Source: Noviherbaspirillum sp. L7-7A (GTDB lineage: Bacteria; Pseudomonadota; Gammaproteobacteria; Burkholderiales; Burkholderiaceae_D). From it: a stretch of DNA of 64,000 nucleotides. The first letter of the stretch is position 1, and every line of letters starts with the position of its first letter. Shown one piece after another: positions 38,301 to 47,899 of this stretch. A model generated the notes under the pieces. That model was not told where the DNA came from and did no database searches. It was given only the letters and a program-made list of their open reading frames with translations. The stretch is taken from positions 1,736,001 through 1,800,000 of the forward strand of contig NZ_JAHQRJ010000001.1 of NCBI RefSeq assembly GCF_019052805.1, in the 5' to 3' direction. The position numbers were made by a program, and so were the translations under genes.

Positions 38301-38342
38301 ATGATCGAAACCGGGTTGATCCTGCTGATCTGAGGATGCCAT
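35316..38342 (-). CDS. Hybrid sensor histidine kinase with PAS/GAF domains, receiver and N-terminal IS3-like HTH
   Basis: The 1008-residue product (ATG at 38342; a TTG 12 codons upstream is possible) starts with a helix-turn-helix block (about residues 18-60, [20 protein letters not shown] then [17 protein letters not shown]). This closely resembles the HTH of IS3-family OrfA transposases. Then follow two PAS domains, a GAF domain, a third PAS, a HisKA domain ([16 protein letters not shown], His autophosphorylation site), an HATPase with [10 protein letters not shown] and DNGIGM, and a C-terminal receiver with [13 protein letters not shown] and [11 protein letters not shown] (phosphoryl-accepting Asp). 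No membrane segment is seen, so it is a cytoplasmic sensor. No response regulator gene is adjacent. Confidence 0.92.
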   Translation of the reverse strand: MASSDQQDQPGFDHPPTFRAAVALAAHKRDQSAEVLAERFGVTAQQVLAWHSELLENAGLAFQTGGDAASRDLFDHAELALTIAENSTQGFAMMDQRGYCLYANRAWLEMTGYTVGEIRSRPLHELVHHHYPDGRPYPMEACPIDRALPERFDVRAHEDLFFRKDGSTFHVLCAASPVFRRGVPVATVIEIRDITEQKRIELKERLAIRSAIAAAEANAKYRTFFEQDNYFACVMLPDGTLIEANRLSIEACGFRREDMIGRKFWECGWWSPSDALMKLVRAGALEAAEGRPVRVETRYFVADGSERMADLVLSPVTDDAGQVLFVAPTAVDITESKRVEQRLSLLDAISQATRNAVDAKAIMADVTRLVGESLEVTRCAYADVEMDNDQFTIRHDWTAAGVASTVGIYSLNLFGQRAAHDMRSGRTLVIRDVDEELAIGGGAAMFNAIGIKAIICCPLVKAGKLVAMMAVHHAVARNWSNDEVALVEALVDRSWAHIERVRTNEALRRNEAHLLSLFEQTAAGIAESDLTGRIVSANQRYCQMLGRSRAEMVGLSIEDLTHPDDQGQTALLFQRLVRDGKPFEIEKRYLRADGSAVWANTAVSLIRDTGNASGDIALAVVLDITERKRAEEKLKEADRRKDEFLAMLAHELRNPLAPIGAAADLLRLTQLDQARLAQTSAIISRQVRHMTGLIDDLLDVSRVTRGLVKLSPVSLDVRTIVSDAVEQVRAAIEARRHHLTVHIAPESALVWADRKRMVQVLVNLLHNAVKYTPEEGSIAVAIDVQPERVLFAVQDNGIGMSAELISSAFDLFTQAERSLDRSQGGLGIGLALVRSLVELHRGTVGAESAGRGLGSRFTVSLPRLVEPVRPAGAAQDDAIPAAPPRPLKILIVDDNADAAAMLALFLESCGHRVIVEHDSHAALERAAREAPDACLLDIGLPGMDGNALARALRAQAQTASTLLIAVTGYGQERDRKEAMEAGFDHHFVKPVDTAGILALLETINQKKL

Positions 38343-38561
38343 AAGGGGACAGGTCGAAATTGAACAAGAAAAATGCAAGCTCGGTGCTGACCATGCAACA
38401 TCGCACGCCTTGAAACAATATCAGATCGGAAACAAAGTACATTGCCGTAACCAGACGCCTCGCGCACCTGCCGGCGGCTCCCCTGTGAGGGCGTTCTTGA
38501 CGGCTTTGCGATTATTACATTTCGCTGGAAACCCATTTCCATGACATTCATGATCAAAGAG

Positions 38562-38604
38562 AAAAAGCCGGTATGCACCATGATCGATGATGCATACCGG
38601 CTTT
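38562..38604 (-). terminator. Intrinsic terminator of the gene at 38681
   Basis: A perfect 14-bp stem (38564-38577 with 38591-38604, arm AAAGCCGGTATGCA) has a 13-base loop. On the minus strand it is followed by a TTTTTCTC tract. It lies 76 bases after the stop codon of the small gene on that strand. The remaining bases up to the histidine kinase start show no gene. Confidence 0.8.
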
Positions 38605-38680
38605 CACGAAAGGCCGATAAGACCTGGCGATTGCAATCAAGCTGATGGCCGACGGATAAGCCGGCGATCCAACTCTGCAA

Positions 38681-38965
38681 TCAGAGTTCGGGCGGAATTC
38701 GCGCTACCGCCCTGAATTTGTCAAAGCCACTTTCACGCAGCGGCTCGATCCGGTAGTGCAAATTGCGCAACCTTGCAATGAGCGCGTTGTAAACCTGTTC
38801 GCTCTCGGCGCCAATAATTCGATAGACCTCGCCGTCGCCATTTTCTATGCCGAACTGGCGAACGCTTCCGGCAGTAATCGCCTCCACTTCGGGCACACCC
38901 AGAAATGCAATCAATGCATGGTCGAATTTCGGAACCGCCTTGCCTTTTAACAGTATGGTTTCCAT
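38681..38965 (-). CDS. Hypothetical protein, 94 residues
   Basis: The product starts METILLKGKAVPKFD and ends FRAVARIPPEL. It alternates strands and helices, has no signal peptide or membrane segment, and I recognise no family. AAGGAAA stands six bases before the ATG and a strong intrinsic terminator follows the gene, which makes a real transcription unit likely. Confidence 0.65.
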   Translation of the reverse strand: METILLKGKAVPKFDHALIAFLGVPEVEAITAGSVRQFGIENGDGEVYRIIGAESEQVYNALIARLRNLHYRIEPLRESGFDKFRAVARIPPEL

Positions 38966-39512
38966 AAGATTTCCTTGATGCGAACAATCGGCGCCAATCG
39001 TTTCCGCCAAACTGCCGGCGATAGCGAAATGGCATTCTCCATTGATGCAGTAACATCGCTCCACCCCGATGAGGTATTGCAACGGGCAATAGCGCGTATG
39101 CCGCAAATGGCAACAACAAAGGCGCTGCGCAATTCCCGAAAGCGAAGCTAAAAAGCTAATTGCATAAAACGGGCCAGCCAGACAAAGGCGTATCGATTCA
39201 GTGCTTTAGTCCGAATTGAAAAACGCGCCGGCATGAATGTGTAAATTAAGCCGACAAATTTATATTTACATTTTTGCAGCATTCTTGAAGGGATGCCTTC
39301 GCAGGCAATCCCTGTTTCCCTGCATGTGCCGTATGTGGGTCAAGCTGCCGATGGGAGCGTGGTAATGATTTGCTCTTCGAAACCGAGGAAAGGTGGCTGC
39401 CCGCCCGCCGAGCGGGTTTGCGGGCCGGCATGCCACTTGCTTATAAGGAAGCAAAGATTTTTCCGGGCGCGTATCATACGCGGCTGTTTTTCATCAACGG
39501 ATTGCCTGCCTC
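38966..39512. other. Intergenic region between divergent genes
   Basis: This 547-base interval separates the 94-residue gene from the SBF-like transporter. It is AT-richer than average around 39140-39290. No gene, tRNA or repeat was recognised; frames on either strand lack credible starts. Confidence 0.4.
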
Positions 39513-40499
39513 ATGACACGCCCTAGTTACTTTCCGGACAACTTCACGCTGGCCATTGCGCTGACGGTGATTCTGGCCAGCGTGCTGCCCTGCTCCGGCC
39601 GCGTGGCCGATGTCGCGCATGACGTGACCAGCGTCTCGATTGCGCTGCTGTTCTTTCTGCACGGCGCCAAGCTGCCGCGCGAGGCCATCGTCGCCGGCGC
39701 CACCCATTGGCGGCTGCATCTCGTCATTCTGGCCAGCACCTTCATCGTGTTTCCGCTGCTGGGCTGGCTGATGAAGCCGCTGGCCCTGACGCTGATCACG
39801 CCGCAGCTCTACACCGGCCTGCTGTTCCTGTGCATGCTGCCCTCGACGGTGCAGTCGTCGATTGCCCTGGTGGCCGTGGCCCGCGGCAATGTGCCTGCCG
39901 CCATCTGCAGCGCGTCCGCCTCGAATCTGATCGGCATGTTCGCCACGCCCGTGCTGGTTGGCCTGTTCGTGGTGCATGGCATCTCGGCCAGCGCCTCTTT
40001 TGATTCCATCCTCAAGATCATCGTGCAGCTGCTCCTGCCCTTTGCGGCCGGCCAGATGCTGCGGCCGCGCATCGGCGGCTTCGTCGACCGCCACAAGCCC
40101 TCGCTGCGCCTGATCGACCAGGGCTCGATCCTGCTGGTGGTCTACACCGCCTTCAGCGAAGCGGTGATCCAGGGCTTGTGGCAGCAACTGCCGCCTTCGG
40201 CGCTGGCCGGCCTGGTGATGATCAATCTGCTGCTGCTCGGCGCCGCGCTGGCGGTGTCGACCCTGATCAGCCGCCGCATGGGCCTGTCGCGCGAGGATGA
40301 AATCACGCTGGTGTTCTGCGGCTCCAAGAAGAGCCTGGCCAGCGGCGTGCCGATGGCCAAGGTGCTGTTCGCCAGCCATGCGGTGGGCATGATCGTGCTG
40401 CCGCTGATGCTGTTCCACCAGATCCAGCTGATGCTGTGCGCCATGCTGGCGCAGCGCTATGCGCGCAGGAAGCAGGTTCTGATTCCCCTGAAACGCTGA
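39513..40499 (+). CDS. SBF-like (bile acid:sodium symporter family) transporter
   Basis: The 328-residue product has about nine to ten membrane helices and fits the SBF-like (YfeH-type) branch: FFLHGAKLPREAI, MLPSTVQSSIALVAVARGNVPAA and CGSKKSLASGVPMA are the conserved helix-break motifs. Members move organic anions with sodium; the substrate is unknown. The gamma-glutamyltransferase-family gene follows 16 bases after its stop, suggesting cotranscription. Confidence 0.9.
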   Translation: MTRPSYFPDNFTLAIALTVILASVLPCSGRVADVAHDVTSVSIALLFFLHGAKLPREAIVAGATHWRLHLVILASTFIVFPLLGWLMKPLALTLITPQLYTGLLFLCMLPSTVQSSIALVAVARGNVPAAICSASASNLIGMFATPVLVGLFVVHGISASASFDSILKIIVQLLLPFAAGQMLRPRIGGFVDRHKPSLRLIDQGSILLVVYTAFSEAVIQGLWQQLPPSALAGLVMINLLLLGAALAVSTLISRRMGLSREDEITLVFCGSKKSLASGVPMAKVLFASHAVGMIVLPLMLFHQIQLMLCAMLAQRYARRKQVLIPLKR

Positions 40500-40515
40500 C
40501 ATTCCGGACCGTCCA

Positions 40516-42126
40516 ATGATGAATCCCTCTCCCAACCCGGCGCGCGGCCGGCATGGCATGGCAACCGCCCCTAACGCACTTGCCGCGCAAAGCGCAATGG
40601 CAGTGCTGCGCGAAGGCGGCAATGCGGTAGAGGCGATGATTGCCGCCGCAGCCACGATCGCGGTGGTCTATCCGCACATGAACAGCATCGGCGGCGATGG
40701 CTTCTGGCTGATTGCCCGGCCGGGCGAGGCGCCGCGCGGGCTGGAGGCCTGCGGCGCCGCGGCGGCCGCGGCCAGCATCGCGTCCTACCGGGAACGTGGC
40801 CTGTCCGCGATTCCGTTTCGCGGCGGCGTCGCGGCCAACACGGTCGCCGGCACCATTTCCGGCTGGGATGCAGCGCTTGGCTATTCGCGCGAGGCGTTGG
40901 GCGGACGGCTGCCGCTGGAACGGCTGCTGCAGGATGCCATCGACTATGCCCGCGATGGCATCCCGGTGACCCTGAGCCAGGCGCGCTGCACGGCCGGCAA
41001 GCGCGACGAACTGGCCTCCATTGCCGGCTTTGCCGATACCTTCCTGCCCGACGGCGCCGCGCCCGAAACCGGCAGCCTGTTCCTGCAGCCGCGGCTGGCA
41101 GCCACGCTCGAACAGCTGGCCCGCGCCGGGCTGGACGACTTCTATCGGGGAGACCTGGCCCACTCCATGGCAGCCGACCTGGCGCGGCTGGACAGCCCGC
41201 TGACGCGGGACGACCTGCGCCGCCACCATGCCGAATGGAAAACCCCGCTGGCGCTGCGGCACAGCCTGGGCACGGTCTACAACATGCCGCCGCCAACGCA
41301 GGGCCTGGTATCGCTGCTGATCCTGGGCCAGATCGACCGGCTGCTGCAGGCCGGCATGGACCCGGCCGGCGCGCCCTTCGTGCATGCCTGCGTCGAGGCA
41401 ACCAAGCGCGCCTTCGCCATCCGCGACCGCGACATCACCGACCCGGCCTACATGACGGTCGACCCGCAGAGCCTGCTGGCGCCCGCAGCGCTGGACCGCA
41501 TGGCCGCCGCCATCGACCCGCGGCAGGCAGCGTCCTGGGGCAAGGGCCTGGGCCCGGCCGACACGATCTGGATGGGCGTGATCGACCGCGACGGCGTGGC
41601 GGTGAGCTTCATCCAGAGCATCTACCATGAGTTCGGCAGCGGCATCGTGCTGCCGGCCTCGGGCGTGAACTGGCAGAACCGCGGCTGCAGCTTCAGCCTC
41701 GACCCGGCGGCGCGCAACCCGCTGACGCCGGGCCGCAAGCCCTTCCACACCCTGAACCCGGCGCTGGCCCGCTTCGACGACGGCCGCACCCTGGTCTACG
41801 GCAACATGGGCGGCGACGGCCAGCCGCAATCGCAGAGCGCAGTGTTTTCCCGCATTGCCCTGTTTGGCATGAACCCGCAGGCCGCCATCAGCGCGCCGCG
41901 CTGGCTGCTTGGCCGCACCTGGGGCCAGACCAGCGACAGCCTGAAGCTGGAAGCGCGCTTTTCCGACGAGGCGGTCGCGGCGCTGCGGGCCATGGGGCAC
42001 GAGGTGGATATGCTGGGCGCCTGGGATGAAACCATGGGCCATGCGGGGGTGATCGTGCGCCATGCCAATGGCTTGCTGGAAGGCGGCTCCGACCCGCGCA
42101 GCGACGGCGCGGCCGCGGGCTGGTAG
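40516..42126 (+). CDS. Gamma-glutamyltransferase-family Ntn hydrolase
   Basis: The 536-residue product matches the GGT family: ATAPNALAAQSAM, AIAVVYPHMNSIGGDGF and the central ADTIWMGVIDRDG, where the Thr is the expected autoprocessing nucleophile. It continues with the GNMGGDGQPQSQ and HEVDMLGAWDE blocks of the small subunit. There is no signal peptide, so it is cytoplasmic. It resembles the amidohydrolase branch (oxamate amidohydrolase HpxW-like) more than glutathione-degrading GGT. The substrate is not predictable. Confidence 0.88.
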   Translation: MMNPSPNPARGRHGMATAPNALAAQSAMAVLREGGNAVEAMIAAAATIAVVYPHMNSIGGDGFWLIARPGEAPRGLEACGAAAAAASIASYRERGLSAIPFRGGVAANTVAGTISGWDAALGYSREALGGRLPLERLLQDAIDYARDGIPVTLSQARCTAGKRDELASIAGFADTFLPDGAAPETGSLFLQPRLAATLEQLARAGLDDFYRGDLAHSMAADLARLDSPLTRDDLRRHHAEWKTPLALRHSLGTVYNMPPPTQGLVSLLILGQIDRLLQAGMDPAGAPFVHACVEATKRAFAIRDRDITDPAYMTVDPQSLLAPAALDRMAAAIDPRQAASWGKGLGPADTIWMGVIDRDGVAVSFIQSIYHEFGSGIVLPASGVNWQNRGCSFSLDPAARNPLTPGRKPFHTLNPALARFDDGRTLVYGNMGGDGQPQSQSAVFSRIALFGMNPQAAISAPRWLLGRTWGQTSDSLKLEARFSDEAVAALRAMGHEVDMLGAWDETMGHAGVIVRHANGLLEGGSDPRSDGAAAGW

Positions 42127-42237
42127 GGGCGGACCGGGCGCTACGGCGTTCGCAAGGTGAAATGCTGAGCGATTGTCATGCGCCGTATTTCTGGCACGGA
42201 GGCGGTTGACATTCCTTTTGGAGCGGCTGTGGCTTTC

Positions 42238-42293
<56 letters not shown>

Positions 42294-42314
42294 TTTTGAC
42301 GTGGCAGTTCAAGT

Positions 42315-42924
42315 CCCGTTGAGCGCGCCGTGGCGGCGATGCCTGAAGCGGATAAGGTGCGGCGTCTGTCTGAGCGAAGCGCAGCGCAGCGAGTTTAGCC
42401 GCGCCCCTCTTCAGGCATCGCCGTCACGGGGACCCCGCGCAGCGGGGCGCGATCACCGGGTCGCCTTTTCTTGCCTACTTCTTTTGGCGAAGCAAAAGAA
42501 GTAGGTCGCCTGCCGGGGCGAACACCCGGCCTGGTCATGACGACAGTGCAGTGGGCTTGTTTCACCCGGCGTAAGGACGTCACTGCGAAGCAGCAGCTGC
42601 TTTTGACTTTGCAGTTCGCAGTTTGCTTGGAAACGTCAAAGACAACACCGACAGTGCTGCCCGTGCCTTGCCGGGTGACGCAAGGCGATCGCACTGTCGT
42701 GGAGACAAGCCGGGAGTCCGTCCCGGCGGCCGGGTCACTTTTTTTGCTTCGCCAAAAAAAGTAACCAAAAAAGGCGACCCGGTGATCGCGCCCTGCTGAC
42801 GCAGGGTTCCCGTGTCAGCGGTGCCCGGAGCGGGGCGCGGCTAAACTCGCTACGCTGCGCTTCGCTCAGACAGACGCCGCACCTTTTCCGCTCCGGGCAC
42901 CGCTGACACGGCGCGCTCAACGGG
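42315..42924. mobile_element. Large palindromic element, copy 1 (610 bp)
   Basis: The ends are CCCGTTGAGCGCGCCGTG and its reverse complement. The two halves mirror each other: each carries a GGTGCGGCGTCTGTCTGAGC-type block and a long A/T-loop hairpin (around 42466-42510 and 42734-42775). No gene is credible; frames seen are short and mirror each other. A second copy, in opposite orientation, is at 53705-54266. I infer a non-autonomous mobile repeat. Confidence 0.8.
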
Positions 42925-43006
42925 ATTTCACTGCAACGGCAACGACAACGGCAACTGCAACTGTCGCTACGCGTACATCAAATGCAACAGCGACGTTATC
43001 CACTTC

Positions 43007-43122
43007 GTAGGGTGCAATACCCGAAGGGCATTGCACCGCCGTTCGCAAACCGGGACCGTATTGTCGGCCGGCTTCCCTGCCCGGCCAACGGTGCAATGCC
43101 CCTGCGGGGTATTGCACCCTGC
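43007..43122. repeat. REP-like palindrome doublet (locus 4)
   Basis: GTAGGGTGCAATACCC / GGGCATTGCACC (43007-43037) and GGTGCAATGCCCC / GGGGTATTGCACCCTGC (43090-43122) are in inverted orientation, with a 52-base spacer that is itself partly self-complementary. It lies 12 bases beyond the stop codon of the MlaC-like gene and beside element copy 1, the same association as at locus 5. Confidence 0.88.
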
Positions 43123-43134
43123 AAGGGGCTTGCG

Positions 43135-43788
43135 TCAGGGCTTGGTGCTCTCCTGCGCATCGCGCGACGCCAGCTGCCGGTTTTTCTCTTCCAGCGTATG
43201 GATCAGCCCATCGATGCCGCCGTTGTTCACTTCCGACGCAAAGGTAGTGCGGTAGGTTTCGCTGAGCCAGGCGCCCATCACGTTGACGTCATAGATCTTC
43301 CAGCCGGTCGTGGACTTGTGCAGCCGGTAGCTTACTTCCACCGGCTCCGGCCGGCGCGGCAGCCTCACCTCCGAGCGCACTTCGACGTCGGTGTCGGTCG
43401 GGTCCATGCGCAGCGGCTTGAAGGTCATGGTCTGGTCCTTGATCTGCGACATCGCGCCGGCATAGGTATGCAGCAGGAGATTGCGGAACTCCTCGGACAG
43501 CTTCTGGCGCTGCTCGGGCGTGGCCTGGCGCCAGTTGCGGCCCAGGGTCAGCGCGGTGCCGCGCTGGAAATCCAGATGCGGCAGGATGCGCGACTCCACT
43601 ACCGCATAGATGCGCTTGCGGTCGCCGGCCTGGATCGCCGGATCGTTGCGAGCAAGATCCATCACTTCCTGGCTGACCCGGCGGATCAGCGCGTCAGGCG
43701 CTTCCTGGGCCCGCGCCAGTCCACAGACGGCAAGAAAGAGCATGGCTAACAAAAGGGAAAAACGGTTCAGCACGGAGATTGAAGACAT
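43135..43788 (-). CDS. MlaC/Ttg2D-like periplasmic protein
   Basis: The 217-residue product has a signal peptide ending near GLARAQ and the MlaC fold pattern (LDFQRGTALTLGRNWRQATPEQRQKLSEEF, then a beta-rich part ending GWKIYDVNVMGAWLSETYR). MlaC carries phospholipids between membranes. Here no other mla gene is present; it is the last gene of the pedF operon, 135 bases after apbE. Its job in alcohol oxidation is unknown. No clear Shine-Dalgarno sequence precedes the chosen ATG. Confidence 0.85.
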   Translation of the reverse strand: MSSISVLNRFSLLLAMLFLAVCGLARAQEAPDALIRRVSQEVMDLARNDPAIQAGDRKRIYAVVESRILPHLDFQRGTALTLGRNWRQATPEQRQKLSEEFRNLLLHTYAGAMSQIKDQTMTFKPLRMDPTDTDVEVRSEVRLPRRPEPVEVSYRLHKSTTGWKIYDVNVMGAWLSETYRTTFASEVNNGGIDGLIHTLEEKNRQLASRDAQESTKP

Positions 43789-43923
43789 GGCGGGATGGTG
43801 GGATGACGAGAGGATGAACGACGACGAAAACGAGGGCATGGTAACAGCAAATGCCGGCGCGCCTGACTTGCAACGAGGCAAACCCGAACCTGCCGCCGGC
43901 AACACGACTCCACAGGCAGGCCA

Positions 43924-44922
43924 CTATCCCGCCACCGGCAGCAAGCGCAGCCCGGCGCTGTGCCAGCGCCGGCCAGCCTTGTCGATGGCCAGCAGGTCGA
44001 CGCCCTCGATGCCGGCAGCCAGGGCAAGCGAGCGCTTTGCGCCCATCACCATGCAGGCGGTCGACAGCCCGTCGGCCAGGATGCCGGTGGGCGCGACCAC
44101 CGTCACTGCGGCCAGTTCCGCCGGCGAGGCGCCGGTGGCCGGGTCGAAGATATGGTGGCGGCTGAAGTCGGCGCTGAAGGCGCTGGCATAGTCGCCGGAG
44201 GTGGCGACGCAGCGGCCGTCGAGTTCGAGCGCGCCGGCATAGGCGTCTGCCCGGCGCGGGTCGCGTACGCCCAGCGTCCAGGCCCTGCCCTGCCCGGCCT
44301 GGCCGAGCGCGCCGAATTCGCCAGTGTCGATCAGCGCATGGCGGATGCCGCGCGCCGCCAGCGCCGCCCGCGCCAGGTCCAGCGCATGGCCCTGGGCGAT
44401 GCCGTTCAGCGTAATTGCCATGCCGGGGCGCAGGATGACGCCGCCGGCATCCGCGCTCATGCGCCGCCAGCCGATCAGTGGCAGCGCCGGCGCCCGGTCC
44501 AGGCCCTGACGCGCCAGGTCCCACAGCGGCTGGACGGTGATGTCAAAAGCGCCGTCGCTCAGGGCCGACAGCCGGGCCGCTTCCCGCAGCACCGCCAGCA
44601 GATTAGCATTGGGCTGCGCCAGGTACCCATCGCGGTTCAGGGTATGCACCTGGCTGCCTGGCCGGTAAATGCTCATCAGCGCGTCGACCGTGCGCGCCTG
44701 GGACAGCGCATCCGCAATCGCCAGTTCGGCCATGCGCTGATCGTCATGCAGCACCTTGACGCTGATCTCGGTGCCGAAGGCGAGGTCGGCGCCGGCATAC
44801 ATGCGCAGCCTTGCCTGCGGCCCGCGGGCCAGATCGCCGGCGGCCGGCCGCAGCAGGCCCCAGCCCAGCGCGCCGGCCGTGCCCAGACCCATTGCGGCGG
44901 AGAGGAAGGTACGGCGTTGCAT
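43924..44922 (-). CDS. apbE: FAD:protein FMN transferase ApbE
   Basis: The 332-residue product has a Tat-like or Sec N-terminus (MQRRTFLSAAMGLG) and the ApbE motifs: SDGAFDITVQPLWDL, NGIAQGHALDLA, DTGEFGALG and TGILADGLSTACMVMG. ApbE attaches FMN to Thr residues of exported proteins. The NosR-like gene 16 bases upstream encodes a likely substrate. Confidence 0.93.
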   Translation of the reverse strand: MQRRTFLSAAMGLGTAGALGWGLLRPAAGDLARGPQARLRMYAGADLAFGTEISVKVLHDDQRMAELAIADALSQARTVDALMSIYRPGSQVHTLNRDGYLAQPNANLLAVLREAARLSALSDGAFDITVQPLWDLARQGLDRAPALPLIGWRRMSADAGGVILRPGMAITLNGIAQGHALDLARAALAARGIRHALIDTGEFGALGQAGQGRAWTLGVRDPRRADAYAGALELDGRCVATSGDYASAFSADFSRHHIFDPATGASPAELAAVTVVAPTGILADGLSTACMVMGAKRSLALAAGIEGVDLLAIDKAGRRWHSAGLRLLPVAG

Positions 44923-44938
44923 CGCGGCTCCTTTCAGA

Positions 44939-47071
44939 TCAGGCAGACAGGGAATGCACGGGAATGACGCGGGCGCGCTTCTTCTCCATAATCAGCGGCG
45001 CGCACAGGGCGTCGCTCTGGTGGATCACCACGCAGTCCATGCATTGAAAGCAGTCTTCATAGCGTATTCCACCGTCCGGGCGGATCGCCTCGTACTCGCA
45101 GCGGTGGCGGCAGGTCTGGCATGGCTTGCCGCATTCCTTGCGGCGCGGCAGCCAGTCCAGCAGCCGAAAGCGACCCAGCACGGCCAGCCCGGCGCCGAAC
45201 GGGCACAGGTAGCGGCAGAAGAACTTGTAGACCACCGCGCTGCCCAGCAGCAGGCCGCCGGCATACAGCACGAAAGGCCAGGAACGCACGAAGTTGAGGG
45301 TGATCGCGGTCTTGAATGGCTCGGCTTCCACCAGCGCGTCGGTCCAGGCCGGCGCCAGGAACACGCTGGCCAGAATCGCCGCCAGCGCCAGGTACTTCAG
45401 CAGCTTGAGCCGGGCATCGGTGGCACGCCGCAGCCTGATCTGGGGTACCCGCAGCAGGCGCGCCGCCTTGCCGACGAATTCCTGCAGCGCGCCGAACGGG
45501 CACAGCCAGCCGCAGAAGGTGCCACGGCCCCAGACCAGCAGCGACACCAGCACGAAGGCCCACAGCGACACCGACATCGGGTCGTACAGGAAGAAGGACA
45601 GGTCGCGGCCATCGCGCATGGCCTGCAGCAGGCCGGTCAGGTTGACGATGGAAAGCTGGCCCTGGGCATACCAGCCGATGAACAGCGCGGTGAACAGCAG
45701 GTACGCCTGGCGGAACCAGGCGAAGCGGCGCCGGTTGGCCGTCAGCGCTCCCTGCCGCGCCAGCGCGACCGTCAGCACCAGCAGCCCGGCTGCCAGCAGC
45801 GCCAGGTCGGGCCAGCGCTGCCGCCATACCGCAACCCAGGTCCTGTCGTTGGCGGCAGGCGCATCGTAGAAGCGCGCCGGCAGCGCCAGCCGGCTGAAAA
45901 ACTCCCGATGGAAGCGTTCCGGATAGATCATGCCCTTGGCGCGCCTGACCACCAGCGCCAGTTCCAGCGGGTGCGCCAGGTCCAGCCCGGACTGGGCAAT
46001 GATGCGGAATACCCGCAGCGACTTGCCGCGCAGGGCAGGCTCCGTGGTCTTCAGGTCAAGGTCCAGGTCGCGCATCTCGATGGCCAGGCCGTTCTGCTTC
46101 AGCAGCAGGCGATCCGGCGCGGTGCCGGCCACGAAGTCGTCGCCGATGATGCCGTAGCGCCCTTCATACAGCACCAGCAAGGCATGGTCGCCGGGATCGA
46201 GCCGGCCTGACAGCTTGTTCCACGATGCCGGCGTGAGCAGGTTGCGGCCGACGCTGGGCACCGACGCCAGCGCGACATGGAAGTCGCTCATCACGGCGTC
46301 AGGCCGGGCCAGCGCCTCGGCATCGATGCCGGCCGCGGCGGTGTCGGCAAATGCTTCCTCGACCTGGCGGTTGGTCAGCGTCACATGCTGTACCAGCCCT
46401 TCCCTTTGCAATGCCTCGAAGGAGAGACTCTCGAACACATCCGGCTTCAGGCGCGCGATCTGGTCCGGGTCGGCCGCGCCGGCAAAGCCCAGCCTGGCCC
46501 GCGCCACCTTCAGCGCCGACGACAGCACGCTCTGGTTGATGATGCGCACCGAGGCGGTGGCCTTGGCCACGCCGTCGATATGGACCACATTGCCGTCCTG
46601 CTTCGGGCCGGCCCGCGGCGCGGTGTCGATGGCAATGCTCTGGTTCAGCGCCAGGCCGCGATACTGGCTGGCAAAGCGCGCCATTGGCGCCTCGCCCAGG
46701 CCTTCCAGGAATACCGGCTCATGGTGCGACACCACCCGCACGTCAAGGAACTGGCCCTTCGGATCGATTGCCACCAGCAGATTGATCGGCACGCCGGAAA
46801 AGCCGGGCACCGGCGCGAAGTCGATCGACTCGAAGGCATAGCCCACCAGCTCGGTGGCGGTGGCATTCTGGCGCAGCAGCGGCCAGACCGGCAGCGTGGC
46901 GTCGCGCTCGCCCACCATCAGCGGCGACGGGAAATAGCGGGCCATCGCGTCGCGCGTGAGCGCGCCGGCCGCCGCCGGCGCGGCAACGATCCATGCCAGC
47001 AGCAGCCAGGCCAATGCCGCGCGCAGCACGGTGCGCTGGATTGCCCTAGGGCGTGACGGGCTGGACGCCAT
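44939..47071 (-). CDS. NosR-like membrane iron-sulfur flavoprotein
   Basis: The 710-residue product has a signal peptide, a periplasmic FMN-binding domain (about 60-180, probable flavinylated Thr in AKATAS), a periplasmic domain up to about 400, and several membrane helices. It carries cytoplasmic CGWLCPFGALQE and CRYLCPFGAG motifs and a C-terminal ferredoxin-like part (CGKPCQTCRHRC and CFQCMDC). It is a NosR/NirI-type electron-transfer protein. No nitrous oxide reductase gene is near; it sits in the pedF operon. The ATG at 47071 overlaps the preceding gene by 26 bases; an ATG nine codons upstream is possible. Confidence 0.87.
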   Translation of the reverse strand: MASSPSRPRAIQRTVLRAALAWLLLAWIVAAPAAAGALTRDAMARYFPSPLMVGERDATLPVWPLLRQNATATELVGYAFESIDFAPVPGFSGVPINLLVAIDPKGQFLDVRVVSHHEPVFLEGLGEAPMARFASQYRGLALNQSIAIDTAPRAGPKQDGNVVHIDGVAKATASVRIINQSVLSSALKVARARLGFAGAADPDQIARLKPDVFESLSFEALQREGLVQHVTLTNRQVEEAFADTAAAGIDAEALARPDAVMSDFHVALASVPSVGRNLLTPASWNKLSGRLDPGDHALLVLYEGRYGIIGDDFVAGTAPDRLLLKQNGLAIEMRDLDLDLKTTEPALRGKSLRVFRIIAQSGLDLAHPLELALVVRRAKGMIYPERFHREFFSRLALPARFYDAPAANDRTWVAVWRQRWPDLALLAAGLLVLTVALARQGALTANRRRFAWFRQAYLLFTALFIGWYAQGQLSIVNLTGLLQAMRDGRDLSFFLYDPMSVSLWAFVLVSLLVWGRGTFCGWLCPFGALQEFVGKAARLLRVPQIRLRRATDARLKLLKYLALAAILASVFLAPAWTDALVEAEPFKTAITLNFVRSWPFVLYAGGLLLGSAVVYKFFCRYLCPFGAGLAVLGRFRLLDWLPRRKECGKPCQTCRHRCEYEAIRPDGGIRYEDCFQCMDCVVIHQSDALCAPLIMEKKRARVIPVHSLSA

Positions 47072-47876
47072 GCCTGGCGAAGATGCGGCCCATTTCACCC
47101 GAGGCGGTCAGTTCGGCCAGCGCCTGCTGCAGCGCCTGCGCCAGGTCGCGCGCCTCCTTCTTCACCGCCATGCCGATCGCCCAGCCTTGCGAGGGCAGCC
47201 GCTGGAACGCCACCTGCTGGATGCCGAAGCGGGAATCGTCGCGCAGCACCGACTCGATCTCCGAGCGGTGCGCCAGCACGCCGGCCAGCTTGCCGGCCTT
47301 CAGGTCCTGCAGCGCTTCGACCGCGGTCGGATAGATGCGCACCTTGTCGCGGAACTTGCCATCGCCCTCGCCCAGCAGCAGCACGGCGGCGATCGACACC
47401 TTTTCCACGCCGATCTCGCGCCCCTGCAGCGAGTCAAGGCCGTCGAAGCGCGGCACCGCTTCCTTGCTGTAGGCCAGGCGCACGGTCTCGCGGTAGTACG
47501 GCGCGAAGATCTCCACCTTGTCATTGCGGGCGACCAGGAAGCGGTCCACCGGCACATGCAGCATCACGTCGGCCGGTCCGTAGCCGAGGTAATGGCCCTT
47601 CCACACCATGTTGCGCAGGTCGTCGCCCACTTCCTCGCCAGCCGGAAAGGGCAGGAGCGCCATCTTCAGGCCCAGCTTTTTCGCCAGCGCGTCGGCGATA
47701 TCGACATCGATGCCGCCAGCTTCAGAGGAAAACGGCGCCATGTCCTTGTAGACCGCCACCTTGAGGGAGCCGGACTGGCGGATCTTGTCCATGTCGGCGC
47801 TGGCCGGCGCGGACATCGTCAGCGCAACGCAGGCCAGGATCAGTGCGGCCGCGCAGCGGATGAGGGAAAAAAACAT
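47046..47876 (-). CDS. MxaJ-like periplasmic substrate-binding protein of quinoprotein system
   Basis: The 276-residue product has a signal peptide (cut near SAPASA) and the family 3 solute-binding fold: GSLKVAVYKDMAPFSSEAGGIDVDIADALAK, then LAGVLAHRSEIESVL. Such proteins (MxaJ/XoxJ, PQQ-dehydrogenase-associated) accompany PQQ alcohol dehydrogenases and may help their maturation. It lies between pedF and the NosR-like gene. Confidence 0.85.
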   Translation of the reverse strand: MFFSLIRCAAALILACVALTMSAPASADMDKIRQSGSLKVAVYKDMAPFSSEAGGIDVDIADALAKKLGLKMALLPFPAGEEVGDDLRNMVWKGHYLGYGPADVMLHVPVDRFLVARNDKVEIFAPYYRETVRLAYSKEAVPRFDGLDSLQGREIGVEKVSIAAVLLLGEGDGKFRDKVRIYPTAVEALQDLKAGKLAGVLAHRSEIESVLRDDSRFGIQQVAFQRLPSQGWAIGMAVKKEARDLAQALQQALAELTASGEMGRIFARHGVQPVTP

Positions 47877-47899
47877 GAGGGTCTCCAGTGTTCTTATGC

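Noticed and set aside
42395-42920. Several 60-100 residue frames inside the palindromic elements (also 53723-54190)
   Set aside because: They mirror each other because the element is a palindrome, differ in length between the two copies and cross hairpins. Similar spurious predictions are widespread in genomes with such repeats.
44939-47071. Nitrous oxide reduction locus (true NosR)
   Set aside because: No nosZ, nosD, nosF, nosY or nosL genes are adjacent; context is PQQ alcohol oxidation, so only NosR-like is claimed.
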